Shown piece after piece: positions 20,050 through 29,652 of a stretch of DNA of 64,000 nt. Each line of letters opens with the position of its first letter. The first letter of the stretch is position 1. A model generated the notes under the pieces. The model made no database searches. It had not been told where the DNA came from and was given only the letters and a program-made list of their open reading frames with translations. The stretch comes from Yponomeuta sedellus. Lineage: Eukaryota > Arthropoda > Insecta > Lepidoptera > Yponomeutidae. The position numbers and the translations under genes are program-made. The DNA is taken from positions 3,793,822 through 3,857,821 of the forward strand of contig OW203751.1 in NCBI GenBank assembly GCA_934045075.1, in the 5' to 3' direction.

Positions 20050-20375
20050 TCATCACCATCAACCCATTATGTCCCCACCGAGGGGCACGGGTCTCTTCCC
20101 TGAGACAGCTATAGGCCATACTCCACCCCGGGGGCCAAGTCCGGATTGGTGGAGGCTTGATAGACTAGTGACTGGTCTTACTTAAGGCCTCTGATTTGGC
20201 TTAAGGACTGCCATCTATCTATCGACGGCAGCTGGCACCAACGCCTTAGAGTACCTTGCGAAGCACGGAACCGCTCGGAAAAATGCCACTAGCGTTAGTC
20301 ATAGACGGTTTATCCATCCATGCGCTCTGTGTTGCTTAACCATCGTGATCGTTTAAGATCAATGAGGCAGCCGGG
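20050..20375 (-). mobile_element. Diverged SINE B relative, reverse
   Basis: The minus strand carries the body motifs of family B (CGGACTTGGCCCCC, the GTGGAGTATGGCC equivalent, GCCGTC and CGCTTCGTGC-like) with many changes. It lies tail to tail with the preceding copy, so the pair forms a long imperfect inverted repeat. Confidence 0.65.
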
Positions 20376-20404
20376 TCTAGGAGCGATTGATATATCTCTT
20401 CTTC

Positions 20405-20650
20405 AGGCTATATTAGTCCACTGCTGGACATAGCCCTCCCCTAATGAGCGCCATAGCGCAAGGTTGTGTCATCATTGGGGGGTAATGCCCATAATCCCCA
20501 CGCTGGGCATGCGGGTTGGGGATCGCAGTTTGGTGGAATTGTACTGCATGGGGCGCTGCTGCCCACCCCCCGGTTTGTGTCCCTTAGTCGCCTTTTACGA
20601 CACCCGCGGGAAGTATTTGGGTTGGTGCTCGTCTCTATGGCGACACCACA
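20405..20650 (+). mobile_element. Interspersed repeat family G
   Basis: Nearly full copy of the family described at 12482-12725, from CAGGCTATATTAGTCCACTG to GGCGACACCACATA. Confidence 0.7.
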
Positions 20651-20746
20651 TAGCAACAGCAGCAGCGGATTTATATATATATCGACGTAAAATTTTAGGT
20701 ATGTCCTAAGAATAGCATTGAGCCTTACCACACCGTCTCTCTGCAG

Positions 20747-20850
20747 GAGGGCCAAGACGTGACCGAGCTGATGAAGAAGATCGCCGAACTACGCAAGCAG
20801 ATGTCGATACAGTTCCCAACGCACTTGACCACGAGGCGCCCGCATCCCAG
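20747..20850 (+). CDS. swm: RBM26/27 (swm) exon 10 of the window: end of coiled coil
   Basis: After acceptor CTGCAG the exon reads in phase 0 EGQDVTELMKKIAELRKQMS, then IQFPTHLTTRRPHP, ending at CCCAG|GTAAGT (phase 2). The G-x-D-x-TEL-x-KK-x-x-x-L pattern is the conserved last helix before the linker to the second RRM in RBM26/27. Confidence 0.93.
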
Positions 20851-21169
20851 GTAAGTTACTAACAGTGGTTTCTAGCTGACAGTTTCGTTTTGTACGTTGT
20901 CCCGGTAGCATGATCCCCTCGCACGCGAGATATAGACAGATAAATTTGTTCTTTCTTTCTAATTTCTTTTGTTCTGTGGTTTTTGTTTTCCATATGTCTT
21001 ATTTTTCTTTATGTCATAATGACAATAGGCGCGACGACAGTATCAAATAACCAAAGATTTAACGATATTAGGGAAAAAGCACTGTAGCGTACACGATTAC
21101 ACCCGCACGGCATGAGCGACAGCGCGCACTGAAGGCTAGCCTTGGGTAACTCAAGAGCCAGATATGAGT

Positions 21170-21291
21170 GGACACACACACACACACCCTCACACACCCT
21201 CACACACACACACACACACACCCTCACACACCCTCACACACACACACACACACTCACACACCCTCACACACACACACACACACACTCCCTC
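21170..21291 (+). repeat. CA microsatellite with CCCT interruptions
   Basis: Runs of (CA)n broken at regular points by CCCTCACACA form a short higher-order pattern. Overlapping His/Thr-rich ORFs are artefacts. The intron from 21292 to 22430 shows no gene; 21890-21975 contains a loose inverted repeat around CTCACAACACT and AGTGTTGTGAG. Confidence 0.9.
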
Positions 21292-22432
21292 CCTCGCCGT
21301 CAAGTGTGTCCCATTCATATCCCAGAGATGTCAACTATATCTGGCTTCCTCACACATACTCTCAACTCAGTACGGTAGTCATCTACTGCTACTTTATCCA
21401 GCTCACACACAATGCGCGAGAGCGAGATCAACATCGTCTGACATCGGTTACATTTCTCCGCATTTCTCGTCGTAACCAACGAGCGATGAGAGAAAGTTCA
21501 CCAAAAAAAAACGTGTGATCTGGATAAAGTAGGGAATAGATAGACTAGACTGACTCACCAGTTGTGTCTCTTGTTTCCACACGCACTTAGTTGATTGGGC
21601 GTCGTATGAGGGATATAGTGTGTCTCGGTGAGCAGATATGAGATATAACAACTCCCTCTAAGAACACACTTTGCCCAAGTCTACTGAAGGCGCCGGCCGG
21701 CTCGTCGCAGATATTTATGCAGGGCGCATAAGACCTTTTGCCATGCAAAGAAGCTTACTTCTACGCTGTGATTGGCTGTACAAAAGTAACTAGCTGTAAT
21801 ACGTACAAGTTGCAATGTTAAAATACATTATATAATAATAGACATTTTATGCAATACACCAGAGAAAATCAAATACTCCACAACGCTCGTTTCATTACTC
21901 CCTAGACTCACAACACTATCACGTCGGGGTCACCAGTCAGTGTTGTGAGTCGAGGGAGTAATAAAACGAGCTACAGCACATATTAAAAGGATTTAAAACA
22001 CTGATTTAGTTTTATAAAAAAAAGATTACAAATAATTGGGCGTCCGCGATACAGGTTTACCTAGTGCGGGGCTCGATCATGTAAAAAAATATTTTCCAAT
22101 AAATGTATTTGTATTCTCTCACTCTCATTGGTCGATGAAAATTTGGTATTGTCTATTTATCGCGTGCGAGATAATTCCCATACTCATTTTTTACTATGTA
22201 AATAGACTATTTGACAGGTTTCTGAAAACCAACTCAGATTTTTCGTTGGTGTTTAATAAGTGTTTAGAAAGTGATAATTTATATATCCAACCGTATTTTT
22301 CAAGCTATCGCATTGTGAAAAGAAAATTGAGGTAAGCTCGTTGTTTTTTTCCCCCTTTGTAGTTAGTTATCATCGTTGATAAAACAAAATAATATGTATA
22401 AAAATAATAAAATAACATTCGTCATACAATGC

Positions 22433-22710
22433 TGCGCTCTAGAACCAAAAATGTCGATGTTGGAGCTGCAATCGCTAAGCTGAAGTGGAATTGGGCGGGT
22501 CTCCTAAGCCGTATGGGCCTAGAGAGGTGGGCAATAATCGTCACTGACTGGGTTCCGCACGACGGATAGCGTAAACGTGGCCGACCCAAGCGGAGATCGC
22601 GGGACGACCTCACGACCTTTTTGCCGGGCTGGCAGGAGGCGGCCATGACAGGGAGGAGTGGAAGGCAGAAGGGGAGGCCTTTGCCCAGCAGTGGGACACA
22701 ATCGAGGCTA
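22433..22710 (+). mobile_element. RTE-like LINE 3' fragment
   Basis: In frames with breaks it reads AKLKWNWAGLLSRMG, then KRGRPKRRSRDDL and GLCPAVGH-like sequence. These are diverged versions of the C-terminal signature seen at 5304-5655. Confidence 0.65.
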
Positions 22711-22788
22711 CATACAAAAAAGTTATTGCAATATCACATGAATATACTATTTTATGATGAATATACTATTCTTATTTTATATGTAAAG

Positions 22789-23185
22789 CGGTGGTAGCTC
22801 AGTGGGTAGAACCATGGACTGGCAAGCGAGAGCCCCAGGTTCGATCCCGAGTGCGGGCATGTACCAATGACTTAGTTTAATTTCAAAGTTACGTACATTT
22901 GCGAAGTTGTAGTCGCAATACCACACGCTAACCGTGAAGGAAAACATCGTGAGGAAACCCGCGGCTTGGTTGGCTCCGCACGTATTGACTAGTCTTTCCT
23001 GTGGGCTAGGCCGACTATGCTGTCAGGATGGTATAGGTGCTGGGCAAGCCTACACCATCTATTAAACCATGTCCCAGGCACTATAGCGCCGGAGTGGTCC
23101 CTTTACCCATCTAGTGTGAGTGAAGATACCACTGGACGCTGTATAAATCATCTCATTAAGTAGATGCAAAAAAGGCCAATATTTT
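22789..23185 (+). mobile_element. tRNA-headed SINE (family D)
   Basis: Close copy of 2609-3030: the same head (GGTGGTAGCTCAGTGGGTAG), the same central motif and the same end (AGATGCAAAAAAGGCCAATA). Confidence 0.8.
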
Positions 23186-23221
23186 ATTATACTATTTTTA
23201 TTTTTAATGCACTAACCCTTG

Positions 23222-23452
23222 CTAAGGACAATTTTAAAAACCTATTTAGAGGTTAAAAATTCCACCCATGCCGGGATTCGAACCCGTGCCAGCGCTCTAT
23301 CCAACTGATCTAATGGTCGCCCATTAGCTCAATTGGATAGAGCGCTGGCACGGATAGCCAGAGGTCGCAGGTTCGAATCCCGGCATGGGTAGATTTTTAA
23401 GCCTCTAAATAGGTTTTTAAAATTGTCCTTAGCACGGGTTAGTGCATTAAAA
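23222..23452. mobile_element. tRNA foldback element with short centre
   Basis: The left arm (minus tRNA-like, 23222-23320) and right arm (plus tRNA-like, 23320-23452) meet head to head at GGTCGCCCATTAGCTCAATT. The right arm has all parts of the cloverleaf intact, including stem CTGGC/GCCAG around a seven-base loop. Confidence 0.75.
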
Positions 23453-23502
23453 AGAATATAACCGTATGTAAATGTTATGTTATCTATGCTAATAGCGGCT
23501 TA

Positions 23503-23637
23503 ATTTCGAATCCCGGCTGGGGGAAAAAGCCCAGGTTTTGGATGTTTACATGTTTGTGATGTCGTTGTTTCTGGTTCCCGCGGCACAGGGTATCCTAGTG
23601 TGGGGCCAGAAGCAATGTATGTGCTTGTATGTAAATG
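23503..23637 (+). mobile_element. SINE family E, 5'-truncated, next to an exon
   Basis: It starts in the B box (TTCGAATCCCGGCTGGGG) and ends GTGCTTGTATGTAAATGTTA, as does the 42690-42873 copy. Only about 23 bp separate it from the following exon. Confidence 0.75.
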
Positions 23638-23660
23638 TTATGTTATAAATTTCCTCGTAG

Positions 23661-23829
23661 CACAATGTACTCCCATCGCGGCGGCGGCAACCGCTTCCAG
23701 TCGGGCGCGAGGTTCGCGCGCGCAGCGCCCGCCGCGCCCAAGGTGCAGGCGGTGGACCACCGGCCTCGCGCCCTGCTGGTCTCCGGGTTCGAGCCCGATG
23801 AACTGCGACAGTTGCTGGAGCACTTCGCT
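23661..23829 (+). CDS. swm: RBM26/27 (swm) exon 11 of the window: linker and first half of RRM2
   Basis: After acceptor CTCGTAG the exon completes a Ser codon and reads TMYSHRGGGNRFQSGARFAR, then AAPAAPKVQ and the RRM2 start AVDHRPRALLVSGFEPDELR, then QLLEHFA, ending in phase 0 at GCT|GTAAGT. VDHRP-R-AL is nearly invariant at the start of the second RRM in RBM26/27. The Gly/Arg-rich stretch before it is the family's RGG-like linker. The last 81 bases are repeated up to five more times downstream before the next exon. Confidence 0.93.
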
Positions 23830-23957
23830 GTAAGTCCGCCCTGATACTAGACTAGACTTTAAGGTAGTCTGTTATAAACAGCTGGGTAAGGAACGGGCGA
23901 CAGATTCCTGTCCGGCGCGTGGTTGCTCCGTTCTTAGGATCCAAGCAGGCTCCGTTC

Positions 23958-24033
23958 TTAGGCCGGCCACCGGTTTCACGCACTCTTGGTCACCAGGTTT
24001 GAGCCCCACGAACTGCGTCAGTTGCCGGAGCGC
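23958..24033 (+). pseudogene. RRM2 exon copy 2 (decayed)
   Basis: GGCCACCGGTTTCACGCACT and TTTGAGCCCCACGAACTGCG follow the RRM2 exon closely. The frame reads LLVTRFEPHELRQLPERL, then a stop replaces the donor region and no GTAAGT remains. It is the most diverged copy. Confidence 0.75.
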
Positions 24034-24203
24034 TTAAGACCGCTACTACACTAAGACTATTGTAGTTGACTGCCCGCCTTTTCTAGACTAGATTTGTATT
24101 TAGACAGCTCAAGAAACGGGTGTATTTCAGTTATGGTTCCCCTGCACAGAATACTACACTAGAACTAGTGCTATTTAGATAGACAGCCGCGCCAAAGGTG
24201 CAG

Positions 24204-24284
24204 GCGGTGGACCACCGGCCTCGCGCCCTGCTGGTCTCCGGGTTCGAGCCCGATGAACTGCGAAGGTTGCTGGAGCACTTCGCG
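24204..24284 (+). pseudogene. RRM2 exon copy 3, open and splice-competent in appearance
   Basis: From acceptor GTGCAG to donor CGCG|GTAAGT there are 27 codons in phase 0, identical in protein to the true exon except Q to R (DELRRLLEHFA). The copied segment also includes upstream GCCGCGCC and the intron after it. Inclusion as an extra or alternative exon would keep the reading frame. Confidence 0.8.
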
Positions 24285-24535
24285 GTAAGTCTGCTACTAG
24301 TATATGACAGAAGTTACAGGGGCGCCAAAATATTTAGGGGCGCCGAAATATACTAGGTGTGACAAAAAATATTGGTACGTCCACATAATCCTAACAGGCG
24401 CTAAATTATGTGTGCCAGAATATCGCCAGGCAGCCTTAAAACCTCCAAGGGCGATAGACTTACTCCTACTCGGGGTAGCAGAATACTAGACTACAGCTAA
24501 GGCTGTTTAGATAGACAGCCGCGCCCAAGGTGCAG

Positions 24536-24616
24536 GCGGTGGACCACCGGCCTCGCGCCCTTCTGGTCTCCGGGTTCGAGCCCGATGAACTGCGACAGTT
24601 GCTGGAGCACTTCGCG
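24536..24616 (+). pseudogene. RRM2 exon copy 4, open
   Basis: 27 codons in phase 0 between GTGCAG and CGCG|GTAAGT, with the same protein sequence as the true exon and only silent changes. The flanking intron repeats that of copy 3 almost exactly (unit about 330 bp). Confidence 0.82.
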
Positions 24617-24885
24617 GTAAGTCTGCTACTAGTATTTGACAGAAGTTACAGGGGCGCCAAAATATACAGGGGCGCCAAATTATACAAGGGTGCCAAAATA
24701 TACTAGGTGTGACAAAAAATATTGGTACGTCCACATAATCCTAACAGGCGCTATATTATGTGTGCCAGAATATCGCCAGGCAGCCTTAAAACCTCCAAGG
24801 GCGATAGACTTACTCCTACTCAGGGTAGCAGAATACTAGACTACAGCTAAGGCTGTTTAGATAGACAGCCGCGCCCAAGGTGCAG

Positions 24886-24966
24886 GCGGTGGACCACAGG
24901 CCTCGCGCCCTTCTGGTCTCCGGGTTCGAGCCCGATGAACTGCGACAGTTGCTGGAGCACTTCGCG
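24886..24966 (+). pseudogene. RRM2 exon copy 5, open
   Basis: 27 codons in phase 0, encoding the same peptide as the true exon (CGG to AGG Arg is silent). The unit is about 350 bp. The following intron carries the same GGGGCGCCAAAATAT-type repeats as copies 3 and 4. Confidence 0.82.
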
Positions 24967-25406
24967 GTAAGTCTGCTACTAGTATTTGACAGAAGTAACA
25001 GGGGCGCCATAATATACAGAGGCGCCAAATTATACAGGGGCGCCAAAATATTCTAGGTGTGACAAAAATTATTGTTACGTGCACATAATCCTAACGGGCG
25101 CTAAAATATGTTGTGAGTGTCAGAATGCCGCCCAAAGGTCTCTGAAATTACTCGATTTTGGTCAAGTATAACAGGATATCACAATTAGTCAGGGAAATTA
25201 AAAGCTCCAAGGGCGATAGACTTACTCCTATTCGGGGTACCTAATACTAGACTACAGCTAGGGCTATTATGGCTAATTATGTGTGCCAGAACATCGCCAG
25301 GCAGCCTTAAAACCTCCAAGGGCGATAGACTTACTCCTACTCTAGGTAGCAGAATACTAGACTACAGCTAAGGCTGTTTAGACAGACAGCCGCGCCCAAG
25401 GTGTAG

Positions 25407-25469
25407 GCGGTGGAACCCCGGGCTCGCGCCCTGCTCGACGAACTGCGACAGTTGCTGGAGCACTTCGCT
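25407..25469 (+). pseudogene. RRM2 exon copy 6, shortened
   Basis: A six-codon deletion removes the VSGFEP part, yet the frame stays open (AVEPRARALLDELRQLLEHF) from GTGTAG to GCT|GTAAGT. The gypsy-type element begins 7 bp after its end. The lost residues form the start of alpha1, so the product would not fold as an RRM. Confidence 0.75.
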
Positions 25470-25476
25470 GTAAGTC

Positions 25477-26855
25477 TGTCGCAGCTAGCCTTGAAGAGGC
25501 GGGAGACATAAATTAAAACAGTCAGGTAGAACAATAATGAATTTAATAATATAAACCTAGCTATTACATAAGGTACTAGCTAGTCGTGTGGTTCAGCCCT
25601 ACACACTGGTTACGGTCTCTCTCTAATTATCACCACGGTCAGGTACTCTCCTGAGCCATCCGGGAACAGTAGAATGTCCTCTCGAGGCGGCGACCAAGCT
25701 TGAGGTGGAGTAGTCCCAGTAGTCACGGGAATAGAACGTCGTGTCCTCAGTCTTGGCCGGAATAGAAAAGCTAGCCTTGCCTGCTTGTGTCCCAGTAGGG
25801 ACCGCGGTGGATTGTGGCCCGGAACTTGGACCCTGGAAAAAACCCCTTGCATTAGTACCAGCCATCGAAGGAACAATTCACCGCCTCCGTTTTAGCAAAA
25901 GAAGAAGAAACCCAACTAGTTTGTAAGTGGCGGTGAAATAAATCAGTAGCGGAGTAACGCAGGATGATAATGAAACTAATATGATATTAAATGATAGGCC
26001 AAAAATGAGGTACAATGGAAAAACGATAAATGTAAATACTAGCTGCAGTATAAATTTACAATAATGTCTGCATACCATTAAATTGCAAGCTAGTGCGTAT
26101 CTACATGAAAGCCAATACCTGATGGATTTCTATTAATATTATGAAAATGCATGAGAAATGAAATGATAAATAATGTATGACGCAATAGTGACAAGCAATT
26201 TTGTCAGACGCCATTTTGTGCCACCAAGCGTTCAAGCGATGGAGATGCTTTGCAACACCGTGTATAAATTTGCCGGTAAAACTTGTTAGCACTACAACTA
26301 AAGGAAAGATAGACACATTATACATTATTACAAGCACTATTAAAACTAATCGATCGGTCTACTACCAAATAATAAAATAGCTGTTCGCAACTTACCCAAA
26401 AAGTGTGGGGGACGGGAACACAAAATCTTTGTTATTTAATAAACTTCAGCTGTTTATTAGGGAACAGTGTAACTTGTTATAATATATTATACTGACGCCG
26501 GCCGTTAGCGACGGTGAGCTGGCGATGCAACAGAGCTAGGCACGCGCAGGCTCGCCGATGGTCCAGTGACAATTGGAATGGGAGTGGGAGCGCGGTCGAG
26601 TCGAGAGGCGTGTCGCCGGCTGCTCGCGCGCAAGACCAGTAAAGTTGTTTTAGGGGCCAGCCGTGCGAAAAACTAACGAACCCTTTCCGCAAAGGCTCCC
26701 ATTAGCATGTAGTGTAGAATAAATATTGTAATTCAGTGCTTGTAAATATTGGTTTCCTAGTTGTAAGTAACTTGTTTGTTAATATAAAAAAGTAATACTT
26801 AACGCATATAATTATTTAAGAACTATAACGTTGTTCTAAAATAAATAACGTTACA
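25477..26855 (-). repeat. 3' LTR of the gypsy-type element
   Basis: 1379 bp, ending in the TGT/ACA inverted termini and nearly identical to the copy at 31469. Two overlapping minus-strand ORFs of 88 and 80 codons (about 25610-25876) are present in both LTRs. I do not recognise them, and identity between young LTRs is no sign of selection. Confidence 0.93.
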
Positions 26856-27129
26856 GTACCCCGCTCGCTGCCCAAGGATTTTTTCCCTACAAGGATAAAA
26901 TCCGCAGCTGTAAATCCGTATCAGAACCTACCCTACCTTACAAACATAACTAATAGGCTTCATTCACTCATACATCACCTAGCAAACTAACCTCAACACA
27001 GTAACTGTCAGCATTGAGGCAATCTTTCATAAAAAAGGCAACTGATATAATTTTATTAGTTGACTTAAGGCAGGAATCGTATTTTGGTGTTAAAAAAAAG
27101 GTACCTATAAAAAATCTCAATAAAAAAAA

Positions 27130-29646
27130 CTAACTATAATTAACCAACTTCAGGTCTTTAATGTGCCACTTCCCAAGATCCTTGCCATTCATGTCCTCTA
27201 ACTGATAGACTAGTGGAGATAATTTAGTTCTTACTCGACATTTTGCAAACTTAGGGGCCAGTTTTTTGCTGAAGTGATTATCCTTGTCACTCTGGAAGTA
27301 GGTTCGTTTCCAGACAATGTCATTTACCTCGAACTCGGCAGGCTTACGTCTCAGATTATACCGAGATGTGTTTTTTAGGTGAGCCTGCCAGAGATATGCC
27401 TGTACATTGTTGAAAACTCCAGCTAAATGACCGAGGTTTTCACTGTAGACGTCACGAGGGAGAAATAAGACCTCATCCCCTAAGTCTGCGTCTAAGTAAT
27501 GGGAACCACAAGTTACTAGTTCTCTGCCAAACACCAGGAAAGAGGGCGTGTAGCCGGTGGACTCGTTGACGGAGTTGTTTATGGCAAATTGGATTTTGGG
27601 AAGGTTAACGTCCCAAGCCCTATGATCATTTTCGATAAAGGTCGAAACACAAGTCATGATCGTCTTGTTGTAACGCTCGACTGTATTGACTTGTGGGGTA
27701 TACTTGGGCGTAAAAAATATGTTAGGGATCTTGTATTTCTTAAAAAACTTATCGAGTTCCTTGCTGATGAACTGGGAACCGTTATCCAGGAAGATAGACT
27801 GCGGGACACCATGGACAAGGAAAACAGAATCCTCAAGGTGCTTGATAACTCCCTCAGCCGTAGCCCTTCGCAAGGGAAATGTCATGCAAAATTTACTGAA
27901 GCAGCAAACAACCACCAGAAGGTAAGCGTTCTGCTTCCTGCTGGAAGGCAATGGACCAACAAAATCAATTGAGATCATTTGGAAGGGTCTCGAGCATTTC
28001 TTAGGCCTACCCATCTCACCCAATGTAGCGTGGTTGGCGAGTTTATGTGAAAGGCAAGGTGAGCATGTCGCAATAAATTTAACTACATCAGCGTGCATTC
28101 CCGGCCAGTAATAACGGCCAGAAACAAGACATTCCTTCACCTTACTGAAAGCGGAATCTGCTTCCTCTGTCCAAGCGAAAGGGGGTGCGTTCTTTTTACA
28201 AGAAGTCAACCTATTTAGAGGACCGGCTATGGTACTAAAATTTGGGACAAAACGGCGGTACCAAGTAGCGGTCCCGAGAAAACGTTTAACATCCTTGCGA
28301 CTGCTGGGAGTCGGATAATTGAGGATGGCTTCCACTTTCTCTGGATCGGTACGCAGCCCATTTGCATCCACAACATAGCCTAGGTACTTAAGTTGACTCC
28401 TGAAAAACTGGCACTTATCAATATTGACAGTCAGGTTCGCCTGCTTCAACTTCTCTAGGACACTGAGAAGAAGCGAGACGTGTTCCTCAAATGAGCTACT
28501 GACAGTGACAATATCGTCGAGGTAAGCGAACGCCTTTAAATCAAATTCCGGACCAAACATCATGTCAACCAACCTTTGTTGAGTCGCGGGTGCGTTTGTG
28601 AGACCAAAAGCTGTCGTTTTAAAACGAAGTGAACCACGACCAGGTATGTAGAAGGCTGTTTTGTCTCGATCCTGTTCAGCAATAGGAATCTGCCAGAAAG
28701 CTTTGGAAAGATCTATGCTCGACAAGAACTTAGCATCCCTGAGATTGTCAAGAATCTCGGAAATGTAAGGGAGACTGTAGGCATCTTTCTTGGTCACTGA
28801 GTTGAGCTTTCGGCTGTCGAGACAAAACCTCGGTTGTCCGTTCTTTTTATAAACTATAAGGACAGGGGAGGACCACTCACTCTCGCATGGCTCCACAACG
28901 TCAAGACTTAGCATCTCGTCTACCTCCTTAGTCAAAATCTTTTGCTTTTCGGGAGACATACGGTAGTATCGCTGGCGGATAGGTTGGGAGTCACCTGTAT
29001 CAATACGGTGAGTGATAAGAGAGGTCCTTCCGAGGCCTTTTCTATCCATCGAGATGTTAAGGAATTGGTCAACCAAATTGTCAACTATGTGGCGTTGACT
29101 CTCCTCTAAATTGTCGTAGCCCGTTATATGGTCTCTGCGGGCAGTGGACAGCAATGACACTGGGGAATCAGCAGATTGAACTATGTCCAAGGAACCAAGA
29201 TACTTGGGGCACAGCTCAAACTTCCTCCAGAAATCAACGCCTAGAATAAGAGAAGTTTCCACTTCGGGAACTACATATGCCTTGATTATGTGAAAACTAC
29301 TTTCAAACCTGATAGGCAGATTGATGTAGCCGACACTCTGAAGAGTTTGTCCGCCCGCAGCTATTATCCTAATGGAGTCATCGAAACGAAGAGACGATTG
29401 TAAATTTAAATCCTTGTGAGCATTGTTACCCAAGATCGTAACAGCTGCTCCTGAGTCGAGTAGACCACAAGTTTCGACCTCATTAATTGTAACCTTTGCA
29501 TAAGGCCTACAGTCACCGTTAGGTTTGTGTCTCAGGATTGTGGAAACAGTGTAATAGGAGAAGAAGTTCTTAACAACTTTTAACCAATTCGACCAATCTT
29601 CCTTGTCAAAGTGGTTACTAACTTCTCCACAATCCTGTCGACCTAG
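27130..29646 (-). CDS. pol: Pol polyprotein with in-frame deletion of RNase H
   Basis: The frame is open from the gag slippery site at 29646. It contains the protease site GLLDSGAAVTIL just upstream of a TTG sometimes taken as the start (29433). Counting from that TTG, RT has SSIDLSKAF (D about 241) and AYLDD (304-307). Integrase keeps D490 (SIDFVG), D550 (LDNGSQF) and E586 (VERYNK). At about residue 438 the sequence jumps from the RT connection (SAFSKVKECLVS) straight to GRYYWPGMHADV of integrase. All of RNase H and the His-His half of the integrase zinc finger are absent without loss of frame. The element should therefore be unable to finish reverse transcription alone. Both LTRs and all other motifs look intact. 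Confidence 0.93.
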   Translation of the reverse strand, partial: LGRQDCGEVSNHFDKEDWSNWLKVVKNFFSYYTVSTILRHKPNGDCRPYAKVTINEVETCGLLDSGAAVTILGNNAHKDLNLQSSLRFDDSIRIIAAGGQTLQSVGYINLPIRFESSFHIIKAYVVPEVETSLILGVDFWRKFELCPKYLGSLDIVQSADSPVSLLSTARRDHITGYDNLEESQRHIVDNLVDQFLNISMDRKGLGRTSLITHRIDTGDSQPIRQRYYRMSPEKQKILTKEVDEMLSLDVVEPCESEWSSPVLIVYKKNGQPRFCLDSRKLNSVTKKDAYSLPYISEILDNLRDAKFLSSIDLSKAFWQIPIAEQDRDKTAFYIPGRGSLRFKTTAFGLTNAPATQQRLVDMMFGPEFDLKAFAYLDDIVTVSSSFEEHVSLLLSVLEKLKQANLTVNIDKCQFFRSQLKYLGYVVDANGLRTDPEKVEAILNYPTPSSRKDVKRFLGTATWYRRFVPNFSTIAGPLNRLTSCKKNAPPFAWTEEADSAFSKVKECLVSGRYYWPGMHADVVKFIATCSPCLSHKLANHATLGEMGRPKKCSRPFQMISIDFVGPLPSSRKQNAYLLVVVCCFSKFCMTFPLRRATAEGVIKHLEDSVFLVHGVPQSIFLDNGSQFISKELDKFFKKYKIPNIFFTPKYTPQVNTVERYNKTIMTCVSTFIENDHRAWDVNLPKIQFAINNSVNESTGYTPSFLVFGRELVTCGSHYLDADLGDEVLFLPRDVYSENLGHLAGVFNNVQAYLWQAHLKNTSRYNLRRKPAEFEVNDIVWKRTYFQSDKDNHFSKKLAPKFAKCRVRTKLSPLVYQLEDMNGKDLGKWHIKDLKLVNYS

Positions 29647-29652
29647 TTTTTT
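29643..29652 (-). promoter_or_regulatory. -1 ribosomal frameshift site between gag and pol
   Basis: On the minus strand the last gag codons are TCA AAA AAC followed by TAG. A AAA AAC is a canonical X XXY YYZ slippery heptamer exactly in the gag frame (29646-29652). After a -1 slip the pol frame is open from CTA onward through the protease site to the integrase end. A downstream stem-loop or pseudoknot was not resolved by eye. Confidence 0.85.

Noticed and set aside
21142..21518. His/Thr-rich plus-strand ORFs
   Set aside because: CA microsatellite read in several frames.
25610..25876. LTR-borne ORFs of 80 and 88 codons as an accessory gene
   Set aside because: Present in both LTRs only because the LTRs are nearly identical; two overlapping frames, no recognised domain.
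27589..27972. 127-codon plus-strand ORF inside the gypsy element
   Set aside because: Antisense shadow of the integrase coding region.
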